Translations under genes and position numbers: made by a program
Notes under the pieces: generated by a model
What the model was told of the DNA's origin: nothing
The model's input: only the letters and a program-made list of their open reading frames with translations
Database searches by the model: none
IMG/VR virus record: IMGVR_UViG_3300020370_000010
Span: 1 to 42,337 of that record
Source: a virus
Strand: one strand, 5' to 3'
DNA: 42,337 nt
Part shown: positions 32,801 through 40,350 of the stretch, one piece after another
How the letters are laid out: each line of letters opens with the position of its first letter
Position numbering within the stretch: the stretch's first letter is position 1

Positions 32801-33838
32801 GCACCTATTCCTGTTGAGTTTAGACGACATTCTATTCTAAGATCAGGTAACCATACGTTTGAGTATCTTGGTTTTGGTCCAGGTAACTACTCAACTGCGT
32901 TCCCTCAAACACAGGTTGAAACTCTAGATGCTAACCAAGTTAAATTCTCTCAGTCTATTAAAGAAGAAGCAGGAGTTGCTTTCTATTCTGGACTTAACTC
33001 TAATGGTGACCTATTCATTGGTAACCAAGTTATTAACCCAGTTACAGGTCAGATCACTAACGAGGATATTGCACAGTTAAATGTTATTGGTGAAGAAAAC
33101 ACAACCATCGAAACATTCTCAGAGATTGTTCTTACTGATAAATTAACAGTTATTGGTGGAGCATCTAACCAGTTAGAATCTATATTCGCTGGTCCTGTTA
33201 CATTCCAAGGTCAAGTATCAACTACTGACAATCTTATTGCAAAGAAATTAACTTATAATAATCAAGATGGTACTGTAATTAAACAAACATTACTAGCACC
33301 TGAAAATGCTTTGGGAAATCCTGACTTTAGTAATATTACAGGATACGATACTCCTGGTGATGGTGACATAGTTTATAATATTAACTGGACTCCAGGTAAA
33401 TCTCTAGGTTGGATATATTATGGTCAAACGTGGCATGAATTTGGTCTAACTGATACTGGAGATATTAATATTGCTACGTTCAGTGGTGAACAGCATCTTG
33501 GTATTGGTAAGGAAGCAACTACTGATTTTAGGGTTGATGTTTTAGGTAATGCTAAGATAGATGGTAACTTAGTTGTTACTGGACAAGGTGGTGTTTCTGC
33601 TGATAACTATAATACTAGAGAATATAATGGTGATGGAACACAATTAACATTTGCGATCACAACATACGCTGGTGGTATTAAACATACCGCAGATTCTGTT
33701 CTAGTATTCTTGAACGGTGTTGCTCAGGTTGGTGGAACTGATTATACAGTTGATGGTACTGGTTCAAACATTGTGTTTGCGTCAGGATCAGCACCACTTG
33801 CAAGTGATGATGTCCATATTGTAGAATTGCCTATCTAA
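29876..33838 (+). CDS. Very large tail fibre-like structural protein
   Basis: This is the longest protein of the window, at 1320 residues. The N-terminus (RTGRIIYVNPDDFDASDAID, RGNSALRPFKTIQRAFLEVA) is like the start of pectate-lyase-type beta-helix fibres. The middle includes variable Gly/Thr-rich modules. The C-terminus carries NYNTREYNGDGTQLTFAITT and DSVLVFLNGVAQVGGTDYTV, a common phage fibre end module. No catalytic site is visible. It probably forms a trimeric fibre or the baseplate outer ring; the host-binding role is inferred. Confidence 0.68.
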   Translation: MALTRLKNIITSRTGRIIYVNPDDFDASDAIDNRGNSALRPFKTIQRAFLEVAKFSYRVGLSNDEFDAFSIMLYPSEYVIDNRPGEVLYTNVPPIDSNSNLDITSSSNVLYKYNSVEGGVIVPRGCSLVGTDLRRTKIIPKYVPYPTTYAAKGINTEADIPPRTALFKVTGGTYFWQFSFFDGAEEGVYYKPDSTDTLAPKYSHHRLTCFEFADGLNPLSTLISQGTVPNSDYTAVANIQERTDLEIYYQKISKAFAAVPDTSGDPDTDQIQARVEENRIVGPISDEYRVLQITRNGQTATAVTVDEFDNPRDHGFSVGVNINISGVTGSTGPSSEADAGVYNGSFTVTSASGNVFTYQMQSEPTGNAVGSNISVKTEIDTVDSASPYAFNLSLRSVWGMNGMHADGSKATGFKSMVVAQFTGLSLQKDDRAFVRYNASTGNYDTATAGDGAHLDGFAEYRKGWGHEHIKASNDAFIQAVSVFAVGYYAHFTAERGADMSITNSNSNFGNTALRSAGFKAKAFSKDKAAAITHIIPPKALGVISTTGTGNSGGTTITIADDGSVNGLVQGVTVNGTGIAADATIVSFNTNTRVVTLSAANTGTVSGNVIFGQETTVNWVNVDIQRTRVINQSLASGGGTPGTRLYLYGYTVEASPPTSKVQGFTVGARQDGTGGTAVPDKLNCLLIASGASEATVQSATITPYGPSVSGKTPGTVGSPLQYDDGTYTIGGVAGTVGGWYITVSEVNNEIYTSINTNTQYNNVSFTPTTFIKRISDGRDLQDRTYRVRFVIDKDKANPLPRDPLSGYVMQPLNTDTTSYALNKCYYVYDIEVVQPFVRGVDDGIYYITLLCGSIAPSTSNFNDRKFSQNVNEVYPTFDRDNPVADPDGAVSVADNEVIGLVNATDGATPTPNKDPKLSITKEAIEFILADNGWTQPGTTPGWDAINRELSDVELTARAGDEEVRKINIRENNDGSVAPIPVEFRRHSILRSGNHTFEYLGFGPGNYSTAFPQTQVETLDANQVKFSQSIKEEAGVAFYSGLNSNGDLFIGNQVINPVTGQITNEDIAQLNVIGEENTTIETFSEIVLTDKLTVIGGASNQLESIFAGPVTFQGQVSTTDNLIAKKLTYNNQDGTVIKQTLLAPENALGNPDFSNITGYDTPGDGDIVYNINWTPGKSLGWIYYGQTWHEFGLTDTGDINIATFSGEQHLGIGKEATTDFRVDVLGNAKIDGNLVVTGQGGVSADNYNTREYNGDGTQLTFAITTYAGGIKHTADSVLVFLNGVAQVGGTDYTVDGTGSNIVFASGSAPLASDDVHIVELPI

Positions 33839-33843
33839 GAACC

Positions 33844-34554
33844 ATGCCTACCTCAAGAATTAGTGGTAATCAGATTGAAGAAACCACAAATGCAACACTT
33901 AACGGATTAGATTTCGCTGTTCAAGAAGCAGAACTAAAACTTCCTACAGGAACAGAAAATGAGAGACCTGCCTCTGGTGCTATTGGCATGTTGCGTTTTA
34001 ATACTACAGAGGATAAAGTAGAGCAATATTTAATTAATGGACCTGATAATCTACCTGGTTGGAAAAAGGTAAAGGGTGGTGGTAGTGCTAGTGGATTAGG
34101 AGAATTTGGTATAATTAAAGGTAATGGGAGAAATATTGAGGAAGATATAATTATTCCTGCAGTTACTGTGGATCCAGTATATGCTTTTGAATATGCATTT
34201 ACAGTAGGACCAGTTGTTACTATTGCAAGTGGTTATGAAGTTACAGTTGGACAGGGTGTATCGTATGTTATTGTTGGTGATAATCCAGATACATGGGTTG
34301 TTATGGATGGTGGGTATTTTGGATCTAAAGTTGGACCAGGTTGGACAATTATCGGATCTGATGATGGACTTGGGGAAGTTAATTTGATTCGTGGTAATTC
34401 GAGAACTATAGATGAAAATCTAACTATCCCATTCACAACACTTGATCAGGAAGGTTATGCCTTTGAAAATTCTTGTTCAGTAGGACCAACTATTACTATT
34501 AGTAGTGGTTTTACTGTCACCGTCACTGAAGGTGTAACTTACGAAATACTATGA
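33844..34554 (+). CDS. Tail fibre-like protein with two repeat modules
   Basis: The 236-residue protein has an N-terminal module (TSRISGNQIEETTNATLNGL, then ASGAIGMLRFNTTEDKVEQY) also present in the next gene. Two copies of a C-terminal module follow: IIKGNGRNIEEDIIIP...VGPVVTIASGYEVTV, and LIRGNSRTIDENLTIP...VGPTITISSGFTVTV. The next gene has one copy. It is probably a small trimeric fibre or adhesin. It starts five bases behind the large fibre gene. Confidence 0.65.
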   Translation: MPTSRISGNQIEETTNATLNGLDFAVQEAELKLPTGTENERPASGAIGMLRFNTTEDKVEQYLINGPDNLPGWKKVKGGGSASGLGEFGIIKGNGRNIEEDIIIPAVTVDPVYAFEYAFTVGPVVTIASGYEVTVGQGVSYVIVGDNPDTWVVMDGGYFGSKVGPGWTIIGSDDGLGEVNLIRGNSRTIDENLTIPFTTLDQEGYAFENSCSVGPTITISSGFTVTVTEGVTYEIL

Positions 34555-34560
34555 TAAATA
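34553..34560 (+). promoter_or_regulatory. T4-type late promoter
   Basis: GATAAATA overlaps the previous stop. A GGAGG lies at 34564-34568, rather far from the ATG at 34584. Confidence 0.5.
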
Positions 34561-34583
34561 CAAGGAGGACAGTGTTATAAAAC

Positions 34584-35024
34584 ATGGCAACTACAAGAAT
34601 TAGCGATAACCAAATTGATGAAGCGACTGCTGCAACAATTACGACACTGAATTTTCTAAATACTAACAGTGAATTTAAAATTCCTGTTGGTGACACTGCA
34701 GCAAGACCAGGCACTCCTGCTATTGGTATGTTGCGGTTTAATTCAGAAAATGATAAAGCAGAAATTTATGTTCAGGATTTTGATGGTGATGGTAATCCTG
34801 GATGGATTAATCTAGGTGCTGGTGCTGGCGGTTCTGTTAGTCTTCTAGGTGATGCTAATAATATTAGGGGAAACCCTAAAACTATTGCCGAGGATATTGA
34901 AATTCCTAATCCTGCAACAGATAAAACATATGAAAATTCTTTCACTCTCGGACCAAAAATACGTATTGCCACTGGTTTTACTGTTACAGTCCCAGTTGGA
35001 GTTAATTGGCGTATCTTCGATTAA
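34584..35024 (+). CDS. Tail fibre-like protein, paralogue of the preceding gene
   Basis: The 146-residue protein has the same N-terminal module as its upstream neighbour (TTRISDNQIDEATAATITTL, then TPAIGMLRFNSENDKAEIYV) and one C-terminal module (NIRGNPKTIAEDIEIP, then LGPKIRIATGFTVTV). Copies in the two genes differ by many substitutions, so the duplication is not recent. A late promoter is present directly upstream. Confidence 0.65.
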   Translation: MATTRISDNQIDEATAATITTLNFLNTNSEFKIPVGDTAARPGTPAIGMLRFNSENDKAEIYVQDFDGDGNPGWINLGAGAGGSVSLLGDANNIRGNPKTIAEDIEIPNPATDKTYENSFTLGPKIRIATGFTVTVPVGVNWRIFD

Positions 35025-35040
35025 TTATAGGTTTTAACTA

Positions 35041-35667
35041 ATGTCACAAATAAACGTAAATAAAGTTTTCTCTCCATCTCAAGCAGGAATTCCTGGACCA
35101 AATATTGATATTGCTTCTAATGGTAATATGTCTATGGATACGGATACGGTTTTTGTAGATTCTACAAATGATCGCCTGGGAATAGGAACTTCAAATCCTA
35201 GTAGGACATTAGATATACAACAAGTTGGTGGTATATCATTTAATGCTGGTGTTATTTTTGAAGATTGTCAATTAACTGGATCTGGACTAAGTGGAACATC
35301 ACATCATAGTGTTGAAGCAGATAACGCTAGGTATTGGAACTCTGCTGCATCTGGAAACTGGACTTATAACATAAGATATAATTCTTCTACAACATTAGAT
35401 TCAAAAATGAGTAATGGTGAGACTATTAATGTCTCATATATAACTGGGGTTGGAGGAAGTAGTTACTATCAATCAGGATTTCAGATTGATGGTCAGGGTA
35501 GAACTGTACAGTGGGTAAGTGCTCACCCACCTGTTCAGGGTGGTGGTAGAGAGGCAAGTGATGATGCGGCAACAACAGGATTTGATGTTTATAGTTATGC
35601 TATTACTAAATATTCTGGTAACGCATTTTATGTTGTAGGAGGACATAACCACTTCGGTTCTTACTAG
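35041..35667 (+). CDS. Tail fibre-like protein (pair member 1)
   Basis: The 208-residue protein starts SQINVNKVFSPSQAGIPGPN, followed by VFVDSTNDRLGIGTSNPSRT, the typical fibre motif with GIGT-x-x-P. The C-terminal half (SGNWTYNIRYNSSTTLDSKM, then FQIDGQGRTVQW and GFDVYSYAITK) is closely similar in layout to the next gene, so the pair is a duplication. A role in fibre tips is inferred. Confidence 0.65.
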   Translation: MSQINVNKVFSPSQAGIPGPNIDIASNGNMSMDTDTVFVDSTNDRLGIGTSNPSRTLDIQQVGGISFNAGVIFEDCQLTGSGLSGTSHHSVEADNARYWNSAASGNWTYNIRYNSSTTLDSKMSNGETINVSYITGVGGSSYYQSGFQIDGQGRTVQWVSAHPPVQGGGREASDDAATTGFDVYSYAITKYSGNAFYVVGGHNHFGSY

Positions 35668-35675
35668 TATAAATA
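35668..35675 (+). promoter_or_regulatory. T4-type late promoter
   Basis: TATAAATA matches the T4 late consensus exactly. It lies directly behind the preceding stop and 22 bases ahead of ATG 35698. Confidence 0.72.
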
Positions 35676-35697
35676 ATCAAACGATAGGTATAACGAG

Positions 35698-36288
35698 ATG
35701 TCTCAATTAAATGTAGATACATTAAAACACTCCCAAGGCACTGGACCTGGTATTGATTTACAAAGTAGTGGTAACTTTGCATTTGATACCAATACATTAT
35801 ATGTCGATTCTGTTAATGATAGAGTCGGAATTAATGATGCAACACCAAGTCATTCTTTAGATGTTGCGGGTAGTGATGGTGTTAATCTTGGTTGTGGTGC
35901 TATATTTGAAAAGGTTAATATTATTAGCAACACATCTAACAGTACCACTAATATTGATCTATTAACCTCGTCAGTCTGGTTATTTACTTCTGGTAATAAT
36001 GGTAACTGGACTCCTAACTTTAGAGGAAATTCAACTACCAGTCTAGATAGTATAATGTCTACTGGTCAGGTTATTGTTGCAACTATTATTTCTCAAAATG
36101 GTGGAAGTAGTGGTTATTCAAATAACATGAATATTGATGGTAACGGACAAACTGAGTATTGGTCAAATGATGAAACTCCTGACGAAAGAGGTGGTACATC
36201 TGGATATGATGTATACCAATACAGTATAATTAAAACTGGTGCTGGTAACAGTTACCTAGTTTTGGCAAATAGAACTTATTGCGATTAA
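35698..36288 (+). CDS. Tail fibre-like protein (pair member 2)
   Basis: The 196-residue protein parallels the upstream gene: SQLNVDTLKHSQGTGPGIDL, LYVDSVNDRVGINDATPSHS, NGNWTPNFRGNSTTSLDSIM, MNIDGNGQTEYW and GYDVYQYSIIK. A late promoter and a separate start suggest separate expression. The glycine-rich adhesin gene follows. Confidence 0.65.
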   Translation: MSQLNVDTLKHSQGTGPGIDLQSSGNFAFDTNTLYVDSVNDRVGINDATPSHSLDVAGSDGVNLGCGAIFEKVNIISNTSNSTTNIDLLTSSVWLFTSGNNGNWTPNFRGNSTTSLDSIMSTGQVIVATIISQNGGSSGYSNNMNIDGNGQTEYWSNDETPDERGGTSGYDVYQYSIIKTGAGNSYLVLANRTYCD

Positions 36289-36305
36289 AACGGAGGATTT
36301 AAACT

Positions 36306-37253
36306 ATGACACCACCAATTTTTTCTCAATACTCATCTGGCGGAGGCGGTAGAGCAACTGGTTTCGGTATGGGACCAATGACAGGAGGTGGTTTATATAG
36401 ATTTTCTGTTGCTTATTTTTCTGGTACAGGAAGTAATCCAGATGGTCCCAGTCTTTCACAAGCACGTTCGGGATTATATGGAGGGGAAACATCTCAATGG
36501 AAAAATAATACTTCCTTCTTTAATACTCAGAGTGGAATTCAATTATGGACTGTACCGCAGACAGGGAACTATCGAATTGAAGCAGAAGGTGCTAGAGGTG
36601 GATATCCCAGAGGTCAAGGATATGGTGCTCGGATGCGAGGAGATTTTAATTTAGAAGAAGGTGAGATCGTAAGAATGGTTATTGGACAACAAGGTCAGCA
36701 AGGTGGACATCCTTGGGGTGGTACTCAAGGTGGTGGCGGTGGCGGTACATATGTTGCCAGAACTCCATATAATAGTAATGGATCTATTTTAGTAGTCGGT
36801 GGCGGCGGTGGTGCTGGTGCTGGTACTCCATGGTCTAATCAGGGAGGAGATAACGCAAACACTGGAACCAGTGGTAATGGTCCTGGTGGAGGCGGTAATG
36901 GTGGTAACGGTGGAGGTGGATTCTGGGGTGCTGGTGGTGCAGGATTCTTTGGAGATGGACCCACTAACTCTGGAACCCCATCATCTCAACGATCAAGATC
37001 TTACACTAATGGATCAAGGGCAGGTCGTGGTCCAAACAGTTGGGGTGGTACATACTGGGGCGGTTTTGGAGGCGGTGGCGGTTCTGGTGTTGCTGGCGGT
37101 GGAGCAGGAGGATACTCTGGTGGTGGTTCTGGAGACTGGTCATCTCAACTGAGAGGTGGTGGTGGCGGATCCCGTAATAATGGGAGCAATCAAAGTAACT
37201 CCCGATCTAATCGTGGTGGTAGTGGAATAGTTACTGTTACATTTCTAGGATGA
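36306..37253 (+). CDS. Glycine-rich adhesin-like tail tip protein
   Basis: The 315-residue protein has a middle IQLWTVPQTGNYRIEAEGAR domain followed by VRMVIGQQGQQGGHPWGGTQ and then long polyglycine tracts (GGGGGG, VVGGGGGAGAG, GGGGNGGNGGGG), and ends GSGIVTVTFLG. This is the plan of glycine-rich receptor-type domains. Its polyglycine runs recall T4-like gp38 adhesins, which recognise the host receptor. GGAGG at 36292-36296 is a strong ribosome binding site. A terminator closes the block. Confidence 0.68.
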   Translation: MTPPIFSQYSSGGGGRATGFGMGPMTGGGLYRFSVAYFSGTGSNPDGPSLSQARSGLYGGETSQWKNNTSFFNTQSGIQLWTVPQTGNYRIEAEGARGGYPRGQGYGARMRGDFNLEEGEIVRMVIGQQGQQGGHPWGGTQGGGGGGTYVARTPYNSNGSILVVGGGGGAGAGTPWSNQGGDNANTGTSGNGPGGGGNGGNGGGGFWGAGGAGFFGDGPTNSGTPSSQRSRSYTNGSRAGRGPNSWGGTYWGGFGGGGGSGVAGGGAGGYSGGGSGDWSSQLRGGGGGSRNNGSNQSNSRSNRGGSGIVTVTFLG

Positions 37254-37288
37254 TGGTAGACTGATGTGACAATCGACATAAGTGGCAC

Positions 37289-37315
37289 AAGGGGGTTTAC
37301 ATACCCCCTTTTTTG
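37289..37315 (+). terminator. Rho-independent terminator
   Basis: An AAGGGGGT / ACCCCCTT stem with loop TTACAT is followed by a T run; outer CAC/GTG bases extend it. It closes the fibre gene block. Confidence 0.9.
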
Positions 37316-37347
37316 TGGGATAATACCGAAGTATTCAATGTAGGATC

Positions 37348-37563
37348 ATGCCTCAATTTAAACTCGTCTGTACTGACGAGGATCAAACAATCTCAACTAA
37401 AGAATTTGAAGCGACTATTCTTGATGAAGTCGTAGAAAAAACAGAAGACTTTCTTAGGGGAGTTGGTTATGTTTTTGAAGAACTAAACACAGAGGTTAAT
37501 CCTGTAAACAAAATGAACAAATTACATGAGGATTACATCACTACCTACAGAGATGTAGAGTGA
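37348..37563 (+). CDS. Conserved small phage protein
   Basis: The 71-residue acidic protein starts MPQFKLVCTDEDQTISTKEF, followed by LDEVVEKTEDFLRGVGYVFE, a strand and helix pattern. It is the first gene behind the fibre block terminator. The function is unknown. Confidence 0.6.
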   Translation: MPQFKLVCTDEDQTISTKEFEATILDEVVEKTEDFLRGVGYVFEELNTEVNPVNKMNKLHEDYITTYRDVE

Positions 37564-37606
37564 TATATAACTGTAAGTAGTTTATCGTAACTTCAAACTC
37601 ACTATA

Positions 37607-37786
37607 ATGGGCAAGACTTTTAGGCGTGGCGGTAGTGAACAGGGGAACTATTCTCCTGGAAAATCTATCCGAGATAAACGACAAAATTCGAATAAATTTC
37701 GGAATTTAAACGAAAACAATCAATCAAAAACTAACATGGGAAAACGTAAAAAGTTAGACCGATTCACTGATAATAATGAATGGTAA
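37607..37786 (+). CDS. Small basic protein
   Basis: The 59-residue frame starts at ATG 37607 and is very rich in Asn, Lys and Arg (GKTFRRGGSEQGNYSPGK, KRQNSNKFRNLNENNQ, MGKRKKLDRF). It probably lacks a stable fold of its own. It overlaps the next gene by 11 bases. The function is unknown; nucleic-acid binding is possible from its charge. Confidence 0.5.
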   Translation: MGKTFRRGGSEQGNYSPGKSIRDKRQNSNKFRNLNENNQSKTNMGKRKKLDRFTDNNEW

Positions 37787-37949
37787 TGACACTGATAAAT
37801 TCAACAGAGGATTAGATCTCTTTGCTGAATCGGTTATGAAACCTGACCACGCACTTCGTCAATGTGCCCACAACCAAAAATGCTATCACGAATTAATGCA
37901 CATTCGTGAGCATGTCCTTGATTATCTTAAAACTTTGCGACAGCAATGA
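37776..37949 (+). CDS. Small Cys/His-rich protein
   Basis: The 57-residue frame starts at ATG 37776. CAHNQKCYHELMH offers a Cys-x5-Cys set with histidines that might bind a metal. The rest is helical and charged. It overlaps its upstream neighbour. The function is unknown. Confidence 0.5.
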   Translation: MNGNDTDKFNRGLDLFAESVMKPDHALRQCAHNQKCYHELMHIREHVLDYLKTLRQQ

Positions 37950-37990
37950 CCATTGGCATACACTCAGCGATCCTTATTAAGGAGCAAAAA

Positions 37991-38152
37991 ATGATCTTAA
38001 AAGATGCGTTACTTTTGTATGTCTCTGACTTGCAAAAGAAGTATTTTGGTGCTAAAATAATTGACAGAGATGATTATCTTTCTAAAATGAAAGAAGTAGA
38101 AGAGATTGTCAAGATATTACATCTCAATGATCTCTACAAGTATGCCAGTTGA
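37991..38152 (+). CDS. Small helical protein
   Basis: The 53-residue protein starts at ATG 37991, chosen for the AAGGAG site at 37979-37984; the frame extends back to 37946, which would overlap the previous stop (ATGA). It reads MILKDALLLYVSDLQKKYFG, then a charged helix KMKEVEEIVKILHL. The function is unknown. Confidence 0.6.
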   Translation: MILKDALLLYVSDLQKKYFGAKIIDRDDYLSKMKEVEEIVKILHLNDLYKYAS

Positions 38153-38203
38153 AGAACCTGCACACATCTTCACACATCATTCTAAACTCACATTATACTA
38201 AGC

Positions 38204-38392
38204 ATGTTTAACAAAGACATTCGCCTATTGAACAAAGTCATTCGCTTAGGAGAAAGCGGCAAAGTCCAATATACGGACGAAGAACTGATTAGATTAAAGA
38301 AAAAACGTAATCAGTTGCGTGATTGGAAACAATCTGCTAAAATTTCACAAAACAACGGTTTCGGACACTATGAACAAAAAACTGACAGTTGA
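38204..38392 (+). CDS. Small basic helical protein
   Basis: The 62-residue protein MFNKDIRLLNKVIRLGESGK is followed by YTDEELIRLKKKRNQLRDW, a coiled-coil-like basic helix. It overlaps the next small gene by 23 bases. The function is unknown. Confidence 0.55.
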   Translation: MFNKDIRLLNKVIRLGESGKVQYTDEELIRLKKKRNQLRDWKQSAKISQNNGFGHYEQKTDS

Positions 38393-38498
38393 GTATGATG
38401 AGCAGTTTGATAACTGCCAAGAGCAAGAAGATGATTGGGTTTCTTCAATTATCGGATCTGAAAATGATGCAATTTATGACGTTCTTTCTGAAATCTAA
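38370..38498 (+). CDS. Small acidic protein
   Basis: The 42-residue frame, MNKKLTVEYDEQFDNCQEQE followed by DDWVSSIIGSENDAIYDVLS, ends in TAATG shared with the ParB-like gene. The coupling to that gene suggests a shared transcript. The function is unknown. Confidence 0.5.
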   Translation: MNKKLTVEYDEQFDNCQEQEDDWVSSIIGSENDAIYDVLSEI

Positions 38499-39706
38499 TG
38501 ACAACAACTAATGAACCAAACGTAGTACAAGACTACGACAATCTCAATAGTGCATTTAATTCGCTATTCCCTGACTATCAACCCAATGAAAATCTTCTAT
38601 TTAATACTGAGTTATTAAATCGTTGTCGTCAGGAATGTAAGCATAAAATTGATGTTCAAGTTCTTGCTTATGGTGGCAAGATGGTTACAGATGTATTGGA
38701 GTTAATTGATATTCGTACAGTACATCCAGCAGGTAAAGAGATAAAGAATAATAAGACTGGTAAAGTTTTACCTAAAGGGTTTCAGATTCGTTTTGATACT
38801 AATATCGATATTGCACACAAGAATGATATTCTTGAGGATATATGGAATAAAGATTGGTTACCTTCTGCACCTCAAATGGTATTCTTTCGTTTACCTAAAG
38901 AGTATCAATATGTTGGTGATGATGGTGTTCAAGTAGTCTGGGGTATTATTGATGGGGCACACCGTTATGATGCTGCGGATGATGCTAACGAAACAAGTGT
39001 TATTGGTTGGTTGGTTGATATGGAAATTGATAAGATTCGTAAGTTTGCTAATGCTGAACTAAACAGAGTTAAGTATGGTGCAAAGGCAAGAACTAATAAT
39101 GATATTGCTGCGTCAGTTTGTATTTCATATAAAGATGAAACATCTGATCTTTATGCAAAGATTCAAGTGGCAGAGGAAGGAGATGTCAATCAGATTCTAC
39201 TTGATGAGATTATGACTTATCATGTTAAGAGTCAAACTGCTGGTGCGATTCTTCGCATTATTATGCACGATCCTGATGTAGTTGTTGACCGCAAAGAGTA
39301 TGACTCTAAGCGTATGTCTAACTACATTGCAGAGCATAAGTTAGATTGGATTAAAACTAAAGATCCTCATTGTGATTATGTTAGTGGTAAAGGTGTAAGG
39401 ATTATTGTTACACAAGCGTCAGGTTCTAACCATGTAATCGTTGCACATGATATATGTCAGTTGTTACGAGTTAGTAATGATCCTATTAGTGTTGTATTCG
39501 CAACTGCTATTACAGATAAGTTAAACAAGGCAAATTCACTTGAAAAACGTTTAGCATTTAAACGTAAAGTGATTGGAGTTATCAGGGTCATGGGTGAAGG
39601 GTATAAAGCAATGTTTGAGGATCTAACAGCAGTTAATCCTAACTGGTTATGTTTTCCTGAACTTGCTGATGAATTTGATGATGGTCTAATTAACATCACA
39701 GTGTGA
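38498..39706 (+). CDS. ParB/Srx-like domain protein
   Basis: The 402-residue protein carries VVWGIIDGAHRYDAADDA (D152-G-A-H155-R156), which matches the ParB/sulfiredoxin-fold motif D-G-x-H-R. The rest is helical, with two Cys/His-containing parts. ParB-like proteins in phages often stand beside DNA methyltransferases and may act as nucleases or CTP-dependent DNA-binding switches. Here it lies upstream of a nuclease and two methylases but is separated from them by a terminator-like hairpin. Its exact role is not known. Confidence 0.65.
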   Translation: MTTTNEPNVVQDYDNLNSAFNSLFPDYQPNENLLFNTELLNRCRQECKHKIDVQVLAYGGKMVTDVLELIDIRTVHPAGKEIKNNKTGKVLPKGFQIRFDTNIDIAHKNDILEDIWNKDWLPSAPQMVFFRLPKEYQYVGDDGVQVVWGIIDGAHRYDAADDANETSVIGWLVDMEIDKIRKFANAELNRVKYGAKARTNNDIAASVCISYKDETSDLYAKIQVAEEGDVNQILLDEIMTYHVKSQTAGAILRIIMHDPDVVVDRKEYDSKRMSNYIAEHKLDWIKTKDPHCDYVSGKGVRIIVTQASGSNHVIVAHDICQLLRVSNDPISVVFATAITDKLNKANSLEKRLAFKRKVIGVIRVMGEGYKAMFEDLTAVNPNWLCFPELADEFDDGLINITV

Positions 39707-39722
39707 CAATCGAACAACCTAC

Positions 39723-39750
39723 ACAGCATCCTACTCAAGGGTGCTGTTTT
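39723..39750 (+). terminator. Rho-independent terminator
   Basis: ACAGCATCC pairs with GGGTGCTGT (nine pairs, one G-T) around a seven-base loop and is followed by TTT. It separates the ParB-like gene from the nuclease and methylase genes. Confidence 0.7.
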
Positions 39751-39782
39751 GGTTTATATTATGAGTATCTAAGCAAAACACA

Positions 39783-40346
39783 ATGTTTACTGCAATATTT
39801 GAAGATGGATCTCTTCAGGAGTACATCATCCAAAATACTCAAGATCCTTGGGTAGGTACAAACTTTGAAGGATATGTGTTTATGTCACCTAAGCAAAAGG
39901 GTGAATTTGGTGAGCGTTTTGTTCACAAATACATGGAACTTCTTGAATATAGATTAGAACGTGCTGCTACTTCTACTGCTGGACATGATCGTATTGTTCT
40001 ACAGTATTTGGAGGAAGTAATGACTAGCAGGTATCTTACAGAAATTAAATTCTCTCTTGCTTGTCGTAATACTAAAGGTACTGTAACTGACGATAAGTTT
40101 ATTATTAATCATGTATCTGTAGGTAAAGATTGGGAAAGACTTATATTCTGTGGTATCAATCCTAATGAAGAGGATGTTCGTTTTGTTTTTATCACTAAAG
40201 AAGACTTTGAAGCACACTTAAAAACTGATAAACCATTATTCAATGTTCAACAAGGTGGAAAGAAAGTTGGTAATGATGACTATATTTGCACAAAAGTTGC
40301 AACTCTGCTAGAATGTGATTTCGTGAAGGATATTTCTGAATGGTAA
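39783..40346 (+). CDS. PD-(D/E)XK restriction endonuclease-like protein
   Basis: The 187-residue protein has GEFGERFVHKYMELL (E41/E44), AGHDRIV (D69) and LTEIKFSLA (E87-I-K89), the arrangement of a PD-(D/E)XK restriction nuclease. The middle IINHVSVGKDWERLIFCGIN with VRFVFITKEDF is a conserved block in nucleases of this type. It is five bases upstream of the first methyltransferase. The most direct reading is a type II-like restriction enzyme with its modification partners, though a phage nuclease acting on host DNA is also possible. Confidence 0.65.
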   Translation: MFTAIFEDGSLQEYIIQNTQDPWVGTNFEGYVFMSPKQKGEFGERFVHKYMELLEYRLERAATSTAGHDRIVLQYLEEVMTSRYLTEIKFSLACRNTKGTVTDDKFIINHVSVGKDWERLIFCGINPNEEDVRFVFITKEDFEAHLKTDKPLFNVQQGGKKVGNDDYICTKVATLLECDFVKDISEW

Positions 40347-40350
40347 ATTT

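Noticed and set aside
36388-37152. Open frames in the +1 reading of the glycine-rich gene
   Set aside because: They arise from GGT/GGA repeats read out of frame and give only Val/Leu-rich strings without a ribosome binding site.
37603-37608. TATAAT -10 like box
   Set aside because: It overlaps the ATG of the gene at 37607 and has no -35 box; a transcript from it would miss the start.
38169-38199. TTCACA and TATACT as a sigma-70 promoter
   Set aside because: The spacer is 19 bases and the start codon follows only four bases behind the -10 box.
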